Shown here one piece after another: positions 23,183 to 37,164 of a stretch of 64,000 nt of DNA. The stretch comes from Hofstenia miamia (lineage: Eukaryota; Xenacoelomorpha; Acoela). Position 1 is the stretch's first letter. Every line of letters starts with the position of its first letter. The translations under genes were made by a program, and so were the position numbers. The stretch covers positions 2,113,844 through 2,177,843 of the forward strand of contig SCFE01000033.1 of NCBI GenBank assembly GCA_004352715.1, read 5' to 3'. A model generated the notes under the pieces. The model had not been told where the DNA came from, searched no databases, and worked only from the letters and a program-made list of their open reading frames with translations.

Positions 23183-25178
23183 TCGAAGCAGGCATCTTTT
23201 TTATTCATGCATAGTTTTCAAGATATACGTTTTAAATATTATAAACTGCTATTTTGAGAAATGCATTTACATCAATTACTACATGCTACATTTATTAACT
23301 GCAATCAAAAATGACTTTCTTAACTCCTAGCCAGTTTATTTCCAATCTTTATGAATTAATCCCGAACAGACCATTTTGCAATACAAAGGCTGCCTTTTAA
23401 AATTAATCATAACGTTGCATTATTCTATTTTGGTATTTTTACTGCATCTATCTATTATTTCCTTGTTTCGTTTATCATAGAAAAGGTGCCTACATATACA
23501 TTGTATATTGTCAAAAATAAGAATTATTAGGGCTGTAATTCATTGTGCAATTTAAATAATGCATTGGAACTATATGCTTTATGAACAACCACAGAATCGT
23601 CTACAAATTCAAAAAATTACTAGTTGTTTTGCGAAACCCATAAACTATTTCTTTGGTGTATTGGAATGCTAGCCAATAATGTTCAATGAGAGGATGCTTC
23701 ACGAAAGTGAGCAGACGATGAAAGCAAAATTTTATTTAACAGTGACTTTAGTTGAAAAATCAACCAAGCGGATCATTTACGTCAGCAAAATTCATCTGTA
23801 TATAATTATTAGAATAATAAAAACAAATTGTTCCTTCTCTATCACTATTATCATTTGGGGTTGAGAATGTTTAAGATATTTACTTCTTAAATATTTTTAT
23901 GCTTGGAAAATATTTAGTATTCACAAATAATTACATTCTGAGTTAGATAAAGTAGTGTATTGTAGTTATATTTTTAATTAACTTCTTTTCTCACATTTAG
24001 TTTGCAAAAAATGCTTTCTGTGTTACGTAGATAGTATACACTGCGCAGAATCAAAAGCAAGGAAAGATCTTCTGTGAGTGGAATTCCTCATTTTTAAGCT
24101 TCCTGGAAAATATTTCCTCATTTAGGTCATGAGAAGGCTTACAAATTAAGATTTTGATGCTGAATTTTAATGAAATAAACTTAGAAAGAATTCAAAGATT
24201 CGAGAAAAAGTTATAACTGCAAATACAAAAATTAATAGACTCAGTAGACTATAACTAAGATACATGCTAAAATGGTAGTGTATTCTGAATTGTGAAAATG
24301 CTGACTAATTTAAACTGTAGTTATGATTTGATTTAGTGTATATAGCTTGTAGAATAATAATGGCGTTTTATCAATACTTCACATAAGATTCTCGTCATAA
24401 ACTTTAATTACTGCATTCTAAAATTATTTAATGAACTAATAGTCATTCCATAAAACAATAAAATGTTTTTAAGTTCTAAGATATATCTGAGACTTGCGAT
24501 GAGCAGCGTTTTGTAAAGATATTTGTTTTTAATAAAATGACAACTATTATTAACACATAATTTGGTGATTTGATAGGTGAAATGGGACAGAAAATTGTGG
24601 TTCATTGAAATACTTCAGGAAATTTAACTATCAGGAAATATTGATTTTGCTTTTATATTACGTAATTGCTATAAGTTTATTCTAGCTTCTATGTGCTCAG
24701 AGGAAAAAGAGCTGAGACATTTTCCTAATTGACATCCCTTGTTACTTAAAATATATTAATAAAATGGTTTCTGGGAAAGCTCAAATCGTTATTGACGAAC
24801 AGATGAGATTGGGTATTGGAAAAAGCAATTAACGAAAGTGGTTGTTTATTTACTGATTGCGTACTTGTACGCATCATAATGACTAGAAATATTGACGAAA
24901 TAAAGTTTGAAATCGAGCATTGTATATTGAAATGAATTATTTAAAGATGATTAATTGTGTACAACTACCTCTATTAAATTGAAATTTTGTATACCAAAAT
25001 TCTTTTAGGGTTAATTAAAAGGCAAATGCTCCAGAAGATTTTAAGAACATCGTATATTTGCTTGGTTCATTTTTTCTAAGAAAACACATAAATTCAAACA
25101 AACATGTTTGAAGAATGTGTGCTTTCCTCGAAATCTTGAGGTAAATTTATCAAAGTTCAAAAGTTCAGTGTTCCCACA
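23183..25178. other. AT-rich DNA, no gene seen
   Basis: No recognisable frame, repeat or RNA gene. Confidence 0.6.
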
Positions 25179-25835
25179 TTAACCTTCTGAGACCCAAAAG
25201 CAAAGCTGTAAATTTTGAAGTTATATCTTTTTACATATTTAATCAATAATACTATATATTTCAAAATTTTTGAATTTTTTAAATTTGTTTCATTGTATCA
25301 TACATGATACATTTTGGTTTAAGATAATGCAAAAAATTCAATTTTAAAAAATTTATGATAAATTCACAAAATTGCATAAATAAGCTATTCAATTTTCATA
25401 TTGAAACAGAAACTATTGAAAAAAAGTTTTTCAGCAGTGGCCCATTTGTGTCTGTCAGTTTTTTTATTTAAACTATGCTTGCATTCCGGGTTTACTGTCC
25501 CAAATAATGTTTCCTGGTGAATTTTCTGTCTTATTATGAAATTCTTTATATTAATATTATCTTAAAAAATAATTTTTACGTCGAAACTTTCTTAGCCTCA
25601 AATTATGTTAAGCATCCAATTTTTCCAGAATTTCCAAATTGTTGACATGTTTCATGACGTCATCAAAACAAGTAATACCGGAATTTTTGTTCCAATAACA
25701 CCTGACTGAGATAAAATAAGGTAACTCTGACCTAATACTAATAGTTCAATCCTATCAAAAGTTTCCAAGGTGTAGCACTATGTGCTACATCTGTGGTTTC
25801 TAAGAACCTCGAAAGTTTGGAGCTGGTAGGGTTAA
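25179..25835. mobile_element. Candidate piggyBac-type MITE bounded by TTAA
   Basis: The left boundary is TTAA-CCTTCTGAGACCC (25179-). The right boundary is GGAGCTGGTAGGG-TTAA (to 25835), whose reverse complement begins TTAACCCTACCAG. TTAA flanks and CCY-rich ends are the piggyBac signature, but the termini match in only about 6 of 9 positions. Inside, near the right end, is a perfect 8-bp hairpin, TGTAGCAC-TAT-GTGCTACA (25771-25789), and a CRE octamer TGACGTCA (25655-25662). No coding frame. Confidence 0.5.
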
Positions 25836-28078
25836 GAAGCCCTTTAATTTTGATAACATTCTTTCGACTTGTGATTTTAAACCTTTAGTACTACTAGTAA
25901 AATATCTAATGAAAAAAAAGATTATTAATTAAATGCAATGTAACAGAGCATAATATATTAATGTATTATATATGATACGTCTTTTACCAAGAGGTTAAAT
26001 AAATGGCGCTTACCTATACAAGTTTACATGAAAAAAAAATCTTCGCAGTTAGTACATACAATTATTTTGGCCAGAAAATTTCGTGAAGCGAATATAAATC
26101 TAATAATATTATATAAAAAGTGACGGAAGTATCTTGATGCTAAGGATAAAAGAGACTGATACATTATATACGATCACATTATCGAGATATTTATTGATAT
26201 AAGTTTGCGAGTTACAACTTATAATAGCATTTCGCACTAAACCTACATTTCAAATGGGTTTGAAATTTCCTTATCAAAAAAGCATTTTATTCAAAGCACG
26301 CAACACAATCCATTAGCTGATTTAAATCAAAATAGATCAACACACACGTTCGACTGAATTTTTTAATCCGAAGATACAAACAACTAAAGTATAATTTCGC
26401 TAATTTTCAATTGAAAAATTATTATGAAATTTTAGTGGGTCTCAATAAATGCTGCTTGAAGCTCTTGTACTTTTGTATTCAGTGTGCTTGATGTCAATTG
26501 TTGTGTGAAAGCCAAAACGTTAATATTAAGGCATGTACACATTTGAAAAAATATCTTAACCAAAATGTTAGGACAGATCTAATAATAATTTCAGCAATTG
26601 GTATATTTTTACAAATTAGTAAAAAATCTTATAAATAAAAACGTAATTTCATTGCTGTGTCTATCAAGTGAACGGAGGCTCATTGAATACCATTTTACTT
26701 CCTAAATATCAAGAAATTTAGAAAGAATAAATAAGATAGCTGGCATTTGCTGGTAACAACAAAACAAAGCTTCATCAAAGTGTATTTTATATTACTAAAG
26801 CTATTACTCAAACCTTTTTCAAAGAAAAATGAAAACAATAAGCAAAATCAATCGACTTTTCCAGAAATCATGCTCTTCTTTATATCACATTATTATCAAA
26901 GATTTAAGGTAAACAAATAAATCAATAGTTGTCTACACCAAAATCAATGTAGAAGCAAAATAAAATACATTCAACAATTAGTGGATCATATTCAATATTG
27001 ATTCTATTACAACTTAGCAATTATTTGGATTATGGAGCATGGAATCATATATTTCTGGAAAAACTTGAAATTCAAAGAATTGGAAATTATTATTTCTAAG
27101 AGTTTATTACAATTTATTTATTTAGTTCCCCACATATGGGCCATCACAAAAAACATTTATATCACCATCTAGTGGTATTGTTCTGCCCATTGATTAACAT
27201 AATATTGTGTGCATAATTGAGATAAATGGCTGATATGGAATGTCAAAATTACAACATCAATGTTTGTTGCTTCCTAATTGCAACCCACTTCATATGTGCA
27301 GATAATGAAGAACAAATTGGAAATTGAAGAATTCCTTTATTCGTTACCAACGAAAATATTACTAGTTTGCCATAAATAATTTGTTACTTTATTTGGAGCA
27401 TAGAAATATGTCTTTTGCCGATGCAGAAATTAAATCATTTATGTTAGAAATATATTTCATTTGGGTTGAATATTTATTTTTAGTCCAATTAGCTGGTCTT
27501 AATCATGAATAAATGAAAAACAGCAAGTCTATATTGGCGCAACATATGTATTCTAATTTTTGTTAATTTCTTAGAAAGTAAAGAAGTGGAAAAATATGAA
27601 TGCGTCAAAATGTTGAAAACAAAAAAGATTAAAATAATAATAGACTTTTCACCCTGAATAATGCTTAAAAAATGAAATATATAAATAATAATTTGAATGG
27701 TCAGACAATAATATAAATTATTTGAATAGCCTTGTCAATTCTAAGCAGTGGGACTCAATTCTCTGCATGTAAAAGTGTGTTTCTTATTAGAAAAGAAAGG
27801 AATTAGGCTTTTATTTAATACTATGACGTTCAATCTAACAATAATTTCAGAAGCAAAGTAAATGCATATTAAATGCATGAGGAAATCATTTAGAATGTCA
27901 ACCAGGTGATTTATAAGGATTATTAGTACATATATATATTTTTAAGCATTAAAACCATTACACCAAGCGCTACACACACTCATATTGATGCATCTATATT
28001 CAAGTTAAGATGAAAAATAGAGTCAACTCCTATGCGTCAATTTTTAATTTATCTATTCTATTATATGTTACTATTAAA

Positions 28079-28083
<5 letters not shown>
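25836..28083. other. AT-rich DNA, no gene seen
   Basis: No motif-bearing frame or element terminus recognised. Confidence 0.6.
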
Positions 28084-28124
<41 letters not shown>

Positions 28125-28139
28125 ACATACATACATATG
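28084..28139. repeat. (TA)n/(CATA)n microsatellite
   Basis: TA run to about 28120, then ACCTACATACATACATATG. Chance frames across it encode only Ile/Tyr repeats. Confidence 0.97.
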
Positions 28140-28350
28140 TTAACTATACCTATATCCACCTTGAACTTCAAGTTTATCATGCAGCATTCTCAAAGTGGGG
28201 ATATGCAATGTTTGTAAAGTGATCAATATGCAATGCTCTTGGACTGAAATGACAAATAGAATGTCTAAATCCGCAAAAATACCCACTATTATGGAGAAGA
28301 TTATCGAATCGATAACATGTATTCCAAGTTTGACTATCTCTGAATTATGT

Positions 28351-28354
<4 letters not shown>

Positions 28355-28388
<34 letters not shown>

Positions 28389-28530
28389 NNNNNNNNNNNN
28401 NNNNNNNNNNNNNNNNNNNNNNNNNNNNNNNNNNNNNNNNNNNNNNNNNNNNNNNNNNNNNNNNNNNNNNNNNNNNNNNNNNNNNNNNNNNNNNNNNNNN
28501 NNNNNNNNNNTAGATATATATATATATATA
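28355..28530. repeat. (TA)n microsatellite interrupted by an assembly gap (28389-28510)
   Basis: TA repeats run up to the N block and resume after it, so the true repeat length is unknown and the gap is probably repeat collapse. Confidence 0.97.
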
Positions 28531-28762
28531 CATTGATGCATTTTTCTCACAAATTTGATGTTTTTTAAAATAGTGCGCACGTTATTGCAATTCAATTATT
28601 TGAAGGGCAAAATCTAGATTACAACAAAAGGAATCTATTGTTTTGTAATATCACGATAATTGTAATCAATGTATTTTGCAAATCATAGATAGAATTACTT
28701 AATCGGATTTTGACCTGATTAGCCGGCTCCTACAGGTTTACCGGACTTAACCATATCCAGCA

Positions 28763-28765
<3 letters not shown>

Positions 28766-28808
<43 letters not shown>

Positions 28809-28820
28809 CACATACATATA
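28766..28820. repeat. (TA)n/(CATATA)n microsatellite
   Basis: TA run grading into CATATA units. It is preceded by a slightly GC-richer segment (about 28705-28760, with AGCCGGCTCC and TACCGG) that may be an element fragment. Confidence 0.95.
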
Positions 28821-31466
28821 AATTTAAATTCAAGATATATCAGGATAGGATGTTGCTTAACTTTAAACAACGCATTTGAATGGTTTTTTGGTTATAAATT
28901 TTACATAGATTATTGGTAATGTTTATCAGTATAAACAATTTTTGACAGCTGGGAAGTATTGGGAGTAAGTATTTAATACAATAGCACGCGCAGAAAATCG
29001 AGTTCAAACAAAGCTGCTTAAACAAACAATTGCCTTACAAAATTGTTTAGATTGCAGTTGGATAATACAATTATAAAGACACTTGACAACTTTGATTTAC
29101 GAATTAAACCACTCAACAAAAAGAGATCCTATGAATATAAATTTAAAATAATACTTTATTTCTTTTTGTTTTAAAGTCCAAAGTAAAGCTATTCTATTTT
29201 ATCTTCAACATTATCGATTCATTACGTAATGCTTGAATAATTTACATATGAAAGTAGACATAGCAATGTAAACTTCAACCCTTTGAATTCAAGTAAAAAT
29301 TTGTTAATTTACCCAATAATCTACAATGAAAATGATTTAATTTTTAGTTAGTATTAGTAATGACAATATGACTTTGAATTACTTTATGAAACAAGCTTCT
29401 GTCACCGCAATATAGAAATAGTTAAATAAATGTGTTGCTATAGATTCGAAATTGTTCCTTTGAATACACCGAAGTTTTAATCGAATTGAAATTGCAATTA
29501 CGCTCTAATTATAATTTCAATTAAACTTCAATGCTTAATCACAAAAGAATGACTGTTTTAATGTCATATTCTAAAAATCAAACAGGTCATTCAATGTAAT
29601 TGACTTAGAAAACTATATTTGTTTCATGTGAAGTCATACAATGTGTTTTTATAATAAACATCACGAAATAGGAAAATTTAAGATCACTTTCCCAAAGGTG
29701 AGAAAATATAGCGATGTATTATATTCATTTTTGTATGACCCTATGTGTGTGAAGGGGAGGGCGAGTGGCGAAGAGAAAATACGGTCAATTTGCCCCTCCC
29801 TAAAAAAAGTATGAATTTTTTAAATTCAAAATGTTTGAAGTATCTAAAATATTTATTATTAAATTTATTTAAATATTTAAATAATTTTAGTTTTATTATA
29901 TTATACCTGTTTGACAATCTATATCAGATATACATATACATATGTGATAACCTCCTTTTAATAAAAGGCTGAGTAACTCCAGGTCACAATTTTTCAGAAA
30001 TTTTTAAAGTCATGACTTTCGAACAATTTAGAGAGACAATAATTGCAATTAAGCAGCAAAGTGTTTCACAAACATTTTTTGATAAATAGTTAAACAGTAG
30101 ATTTGATTTTACAAAACTTAACAAATTCAAAATGTATATAGAACCATTTTATTTTATTAGGAAATTAACATGCACTGTAACTATACATATTTGGATGTGC
30201 CTTAGAAAAGAACTCTTATCACATAAAGGTAACAATGAGGTCTGCTGAAATTATTGAGAAAATGCCCCTGTGTTAGTTCCCACACATGTAAATTAGATGG
30301 ATTGAGTAAGTACGTATAGCTATGAGCAACGTAATATTGATTGTGAAGAATTTGTTTTATATGGGCACACATGTGAAATATATATATGAAATACATTGAA
30401 TGCGTCTATTGCAGTCAAATTCTTTAAAGATGTCAAATTTTGTGACTTATGTTTGAATATTATAAAAAAATTCAAAATTATTAGAGCCACTACCATAAGT
30501 GAGTACCAATTTATAAATAATTATACTTGAACCTCATTCAGTAATGCCTGTTTCCACATCCAATGGATTACATATGCTATGAGGCCTATTGCAAAAAAAT
30601 AATTATAAATGAATATACACGGTTTACTTTACATAAATATTAAAAAACTTATTGTTTTTATTATATCTAGAATTCTAAATTTTAGCAAAGTACAGGCGGA
30701 ATGGACGAAATATACACCCTTAAATGTTTTGCATAACTGCTATTTTGAGAAAATTTAGTACAGATAGGATTTAAGTAAATATGGATGTTTCTGATTAATA
30801 TTAAGTACCGGGTAATATTATAATAGAATTGGTTACGTGATAATTTTTGTTAAAATCAATTTTTTCCATTACTTTATCTTTCGAATAATTTTTCCTGAAA
30901 ACAGTCTTGATGAATTCATTTCAAATGTGGCAAAGAGACTAATCGCACATAATTTTTTAGGAATGATAAAATGTAATACGAAATTAAATGAAATATAAAT
31001 ATAGAACATGAAATGACAAAATAAAAAATGTGTCTCAAGGTTAATTTTACAATAATAAACAAGCATTCAAAAATTCAAAAATTAATAAAAAATTGACAAC
31101 ATAATTAGTTATTTTTACATTTTAGGTATGAGTTTGTAGAATCTCTAAATTTCAAAAAAGTTGAAATTAAATTTCAAAAATTTGCTTATGTTAAAAAGCC
31201 CAATCAAATTTGATATCAATAATAATCATGCTTCAAGGAAAAAATTTCAAACCAATTAAAACAACATCTATTCAACAAGGAAATGATTTTATATTCAGTA
31301 TATATTTAATAATGATTTCTTCACTTGCAAAATTGCTCATGTGTGACCACAATTTTTAAAAATATTGGAAAAATATACCCTGAAAATGCATTTCATGACA
31401 TTAGTTTTTCAATTACTTGTTAAAAAATTTGTAATTTCCAATCAAAATCAATTTTGAAAACCTGAC
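28821..31466. other. AT-rich DNA, no gene seen
   Basis: Around 29750-29806 GGGAGGGC and GCCCCTCCC form an inverted pair about 35 bases apart, perhaps the core of an old MITE. No gene. Confidence 0.5.
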
Positions 31467-31506
31467 AGAGGGGAGGGGGGACACATTTCGACATATACGC
31501 CACTGC
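31467..31506 (-). repeat. Possible hAT-type terminus (solo)
   Basis: On the minus strand CAGTGGCGTATATGTCG leads into a C-rich run (CCCCCCTCCCC). CAGTGGCGTA is a common hAT-type end. No partner end or target duplication was found. Confidence 0.35.
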
Positions 31507-34500
31507 ACTTTCATTTAAAAATCATAAATTAGCTATTGTAAAACTTCACTGAAAAAAAATTCCATTAATTTCGGCTTTACCAAATGCATAATACCTGAAA
31601 ACAATAAGGCATTGAGCGATACCGTTCGCTAAGAATAAAGGCTTCTATAAAAAATTTAGTGCTCAATGAATTTCACTGCAGGGACTCTATGCAAAACCTA
31701 TAGTCGACTTGGGTCTTCCCTCTCAATTTCAAAGGTTTGCTTCAACTGGTAATTTTAATTGCATATATGTGTATAAATGAACTTTTAACTTAAAGTTAAT
31801 TTCTTTCCAAAATTACTTTTTTAGTTAATTTTGCATTTGCCGCTATTCATAGTTATAATCGGGCGTGATTTCAAGCCCGGTTCCAATAAGCCATAACCCA
31901 AACCCAGCTCTTTTTAAATTCAGACCCAGACAAGTCATAGAGAAAAGGATTATAAGATATTTTGTAAAAAAAATTAAGCATATATTTGAAAATACTGAAA
32001 TGAAATATTTTTGCATCAACTGCACATTTTAGCAATTCAATAAAGTTCACTCCTGAGTGCGACTTTGCTGCTATTGCAATAACTATTTTTTACTATCTTG
32101 AAATAAGAGATTTATTACTGAGTGGAAATTCAAATGAAAAACTTTTGGGATTTAAATATTGGTTCCAGTTAATGGACACCCTTATCCATAAGTATGATAT
32201 TGAATTCCTACTTGAAGCAAATGAATTGTTTGTCATCTTGTCATTTATTCAAAGCGATGTCATAGAAGGAGTCCTAAAGTGGGAATGACACCAGATGTAA
32301 ATCTCGACATTTTTTAAAGCTTCTTGTTAAATTTTGCAAACAGGTTCCAACAAAGTTCTACATTTTTTTAGTAATCTTAAACGTTTACTAGACGTTTCAT
32401 TGTAAATAATTTCTATTAAATTAACATCTTTCAGAATCGTTGAATTCACCCACAAAGGTAAATTTTATGTATGTAGTGAAGGCCAAACATTTTATATGTA
32501 TTTTCTTGATAGTAAACTTCTAAAATATTGATGTTCCGCCTATATCCTAAGCCTAGCCAGCATTTAAAAAGTGGAAGTAGGCGTGAAGGAAAGAAAATGC
32601 CTTGAAAATGGCTTTTACTATAAGGCGTTAGATGTTTTTAATCTAATCTAATCGTGTTTGATCGATTCACGTCCAAAGATAAATACCTGCTTAATTATGT
32701 TTAATTTAATAAATATATTTAATAATAATAGAAGCCTTTAGAACAAGGCAACTTCGAGGCGCTACTAATTTAATTTCTTAATTTAGCTTCACTTTCTGGT
32801 TGGAAGAGTCCTTATAGTTGACAGCATTTGTTTTACGAAAAATACAACCTTAGGAAAATAAATAATTGATTGCTATTTGTCAAAAATAAATTAGTTATTC
32901 ATTTAATACAAAATGTACAGTTAAACTTTTATTTAGTCACCTGCATTGTTTTTGCAACATTAAAGCGTTTGTTATTGCTTTTGAATTTCGTTATTAGGTA
33001 GTTCACACCTTCACAGAATCAACCCAGATTTGTAATAAGGGTTCAGTTGAAGTACAGAATTGCTGCATTGCAGCGAATACACATACTACATGCTTAATTT
33101 TGTAATTTGTACATCTTAGAAAGATAACTCAAAAGCAATCAATATATTCACGGAGTTAACTTAGTTAATTAATCCACTAATTTAGCAACTGATCCTTGCA
33201 AAGTGCATCAGTGCTTTTGCTGTAATGCAACTGAAAATTTTAATCAATATTTTCGTAAATTTCAGTGATGTTAAGTGTTATGAATTTCATAGGACTTTTT
33301 ATCTAAATACAATATTCTTTAATTTCTATCACTTGCAGAATCAATATCTTTTGATTTGCCATTAACTTCTGTAACACTGATTGGAAAGGAACAAAATTAA
33401 AATTTGTTTAGTACAAGGTGATTTTCAATGTTAATCTCAAATGAATATCCTGTTCTTAGTGTAAGATCGCCATATGAATAAATAGCCTGTCTGTAAACTT
33501 CCTCTTTAGCATGATTGGAGAATATAATTTAACAGATTTTGTAAATCTTCATAATGATTAAAGATGAATTGATAAACCACGTCAATCTTAATGCCATTTA
33601 GCGCTAACCAAAGAGTTCAATTGAACTAAATTGCTCTGTTTTGACATTTGCTTCAACCTTTTGGGAGACATAACTTCAAAATAAAGCAATGAATTGTTGT
33701 TTCTGTATAAATTGTCAATACGAGCTCTAGTTTAAAGCAAAATTATCCAAGGAAAGCAAAAATCTATTTTGTAGAAGCAACATTCTGAAATTTACTACTT
33801 CTTATTATTAAGCAAGATTATTATCAATTTCAAGAAAATAATATTCAAAATATAAATATATTCTAAGATTATTTTTAAGGTATTAAGCAAACAATTTTCT
33901 GCTATAAACGCTAAATCTTAAATTTCTTAAATTGTTTTATTGATTTTGAGCAGATTATGACACTTCAACCTTATAATTAAATAAAATTTATAATTTATGG
34001 TACTGTTTATCAATTTAGGTCACATTGATAAACCATTACATGGGAATAGCGCTTAATTTTAGAGGCGGTTTTTGCTTGTCACCTTCAGTTATTGACGTAA
34101 GTTAAGGTTTCATCACAGGAATTTCGTCCTTGAATCATATTGAGATGGATGAGTAGACAAAGTATATTTTAAAGAAGGTCAGCAAAATTACTTTCTTTAG
34201 GTGCATGCAAACTTTACCATTGTTACAATTTATCTAGCTAATTGTATCGAACAAATCAACACCAATATTTTTATTAAACTATTGCACAAAAAAGCAATAT
34301 AATATTGATTGGAGAACTGTGTGTCTGAATTCCAATGTTACATAAGTAAATGCGATTTATTGCTACATTTTTAAAAGCAGATGTTGACTCAATGGTAGCT
34401 TTGATTTCACTTATTATGCACATGCATTTTGTATCATATTGAAATTATCATATGAATCATTTAAATTGGCATTTTACTAATACCAAAGCTCACTTTGAAA

Positions 34501-35524
34501 GTCGGAATGCCAGTTGATTGAACCTTAATTTTATTGAGCTACACAAAAATTTAGCTGAATATAATCTTTAATTGTATATCTCTGTTATTGTTTCATAGAT
34601 ATGAAAGAAACCAAGTAGCACGCTTTCATTATTTCTTAGAAATTTTAAAACATTCAAAATTTGGAGAGATATCGAATAATATGAAATATTTATTCTTTCA
34701 TGAGTAAATTTCAAATATTTTAACAAGTAAAATTTATTTTGGCAATTGGACTGGGAAAATATACAATATTGTGTATCGTTAGTTTTTAATTTGTTTTTCA
34801 AATATATTTACTTTTCTGCAAAAAGAAGGTGGATTGTTTATGTCACCAGATCATATTTATTTTTTCTTAAAAATCATTTTTCTAAAACGTACTTGGCAAA
34901 TTGCAAATTTTTATAAGAACATTTGAATACATATCATGTGAAATTTAGGAATGGAAAAATAGGTGTTATCATATCGCTGGGCCTACTATGTATCGCAAAC
35001 TTTCGAAGTATATTGTGCCTTGGGATATAGTTCTGAATTGAAAGGTTGAGTAAAAGTAGTGTTATTAGATTTTAGCTGCAAGGGATTCAAAGGCTTTGAC
35101 ACCATGATATGTAGGAGACACCTGCCTCCTATCAGACTTTATCTCCCTTCAAATCATGATTACCTTCAGCAATGCTTCGAATTTTATTTAATGTAATGAT
35201 ATTTACAGTTAAATTCCTGAAGAATATTCTTAAAGTAGTTATTCTAAATAGTTGATTAGAGATAAAAAGTATATTTCTAACTTAGAATAGACTGTACAGG
35301 TGATAAATGTCTGTCACAAAAACATGAGTTTCTTATCTTCCTATTAGCTAATTTTTAGGAATTGGCTTAATTAAATAAATGACGTATATTCTTTAGATTT
35401 TATATAACCGATTTAGGCAACACTTGTGATTGTTCCTAAAATTTCTAGTACTTCTACAAGTCGTTTTGTCACTATACCTAGGTAATGACATTCATTCTAA
35501 TATTGCTCCTTCCTATTGTAATTG
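31507..35524. other. AT-rich DNA with a small GC-richer patch
   Basis: Around 31860-31930 short CCCGG, ACCCAAACCCAG and AGACCCAG motifs resemble the hAT-like elements at 40 and 56-57 kb, but no ends are visible. Near 35112-35131 TAGGAG and CTCCTA form a 6-bp inverted pair. No gene seen. Confidence 0.5.
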
Positions 35525-35875
35525 TGTATTGCCAGGGCCGGCATTAGCCAGCGCGGGGCCCGGGCAAAATATGCATATAAGTAAAATGAAAAAGCCATGT
35601 TAGCAACTTTCTGTTATTATAACGTCCTTATTTAGTTGTTGTAAAAGTACATAGATATGCTGTGTGTTGGGAAATTAAATAGCTTGCAAAACATATATAT
35701 ATATATAATATAATTTTTACTCGATAATATAATTATAGATCATTCCAAATAATTGCATCCTAACAGTTTAAGCGATTGATACTAAATCAAAAAATGAATT
35801 TCAGTAAGTGTATACATTGTTACTTGAGGATATTACCAACACAGTATGCAATTATATATTTTAGGGATGATTAAC

Positions 35876-36040
35876 TATTTTAAAGTATCTTCAAGCCATT
35901 TTAAAGAAATTAAAGATTTGCAAAAGCAATCTTAAACTTTAAAGTATCTTTAAGTCGCCTTAAAGTAAATCAGTGTTTTGAAAACAAGCTAATAGCTTAA
36001 GATATCCTTAAGTTACTCTAAAGAATCATTGTACTTAATA
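35876..36040. repeat. Diverged minisatellite, about 59-bp period, three units
   Basis: TAAAGTATCTTCAAG starts at 35881, TAAAGTATCTTTAAG at 35940 and TAAGATATCCTTAAG at 35998. Each is followed about 15 bases later by TAAAG. The units have diverged; the period is 58-59 bases. Confidence 0.7.
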
Positions 36041-36299
36041 TATTTTATCACCTAATAAAAAATAATTGAAGTCAATTGCAGAAAATGGATATGCATAAAA
36101 GGAGAAGACAGAACAAATAGCTATATTATATTTCTAGAAGGTAATAAATGTATCAAATAATTTTCCTTGATTTTTGGAATCTAATTTAATTAAAGCATAG
36201 TTGTTATTTAACACGTATTTATAAAGACTTCCTACTTTCTCTATTTTACTAAAGTTATTTAATTAATTCGTAAAATTTAAATTTCAATGTACATCAATT

Positions 36300-36471
36300 C
36301 AGGGGTGTAACCAGACAGAAAAATTGTAGGGAGCAATTTCAATCTGAATAATACAAACAAAATAATTTTCTACAAATTTTATTATATTTTTAAAAAAATC
36401 CTCAACTTCGGAATCCAAACTTTGAAAATTTGGGGGACGTGGCACCCTCGCTCCCCCTTGCAACACCTATG
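36300..36471. mobile_element. Nested hAT-type MITE (172 bp)
   Basis: Starts CAGGGGTGTAACCAG; the reverse complement of the right end reads CATAGGTGTTGCAAGGGGG, giving imperfect inverted termini. The flanks CATCAATT (36292-36299) and CACCAATC (36472-36479) match in 6 of 8 positions. It lies inside the larger hAT element and so inserted after it. Confidence 0.7.
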
Positions 36472-36768
36472 CACCAATCTCAATTGATAGCAGTTACAAA
36501 AAACTATTCTCTGCATATGGTGAATCACAAATATCTTTTAATTACAGCATTTGACAAGAAAAGAGCCTTATTTGTTGTAAATCATATACATATTAAATTA
36601 TATATTCTAATGTGCAAATGCAAATAGCAATGTAATTGTTGAATTCATATTGTGAAAGATTCAATGTAAATTTTCTTAAATTCACTAATAACTTTTTTGT
36701 AATAATCACTTAGTGGGGGCCCATGGCATTCACCCCTTGGCCCCCTTAAAGCCGGTACTGTGTATTGC

Positions 36769-37123
36769 TGCAATACCTATACAATGTTGAATTACTTAGA
36801 CATAAATGTGTGGATCCTCAAGAACGAAGCTATGTGCAAAATATTTTTCATCAAAATTATATTAAAAAGAAAAGTATTTTGAACAATTTAGCAATAGGTT
36901 GATCATCAGCCATATTTTATATATCAAAAAAATGAATTCTAACATATATGAATGAATAAAGGTTGTGACTTTTAACAAGTAGCAGATGTGGCAGGCAGTT
37001 AACCATGCCTGGTAGAACATCAATAATGTCCGGTGAATTTTTTATTTGGTTTTTCAATTGTCACATTAATTGTTCGTTATATGCTCGATTGTTATGTGGT
37101 TTTCTACTGGCAATGACTAACCT

Positions 37124-37164
<41 letters not shown>

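Larger units (their letters stand above)
35533..36760. mobile_element. hAT-type non-autonomous element (1,228 bp) with perfect 8-bp TSD
   Basis: The left end CAGGGCCGGCATTAGCC and the reverse complement of the right end (CAGTACCGGCTTTAAGG) are inverted termini of hAT type, each followed by a G/C-run region (GCGGGGCCCGGGC and GGGGGCC). The flanks TGTATTGC (35525-35532) and TGTATTGC (36761-36768) are an exact 8-bp target duplication. The interior has no transposase frame. It carries a three-unit minisatellite and a nested MITE. Confidence 0.9.

Noticed and set aside
23052-23330. 92-codon plus frame
   Set aside because: It runs across the right end of the MITE at 22843-23174 into flanking DNA, so it is chance.
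28140-28595. Frames of 60-150 codons through the N block and TA repeats
   Set aside because: They consist of Ile/Tyr repeats and unknown residues only.
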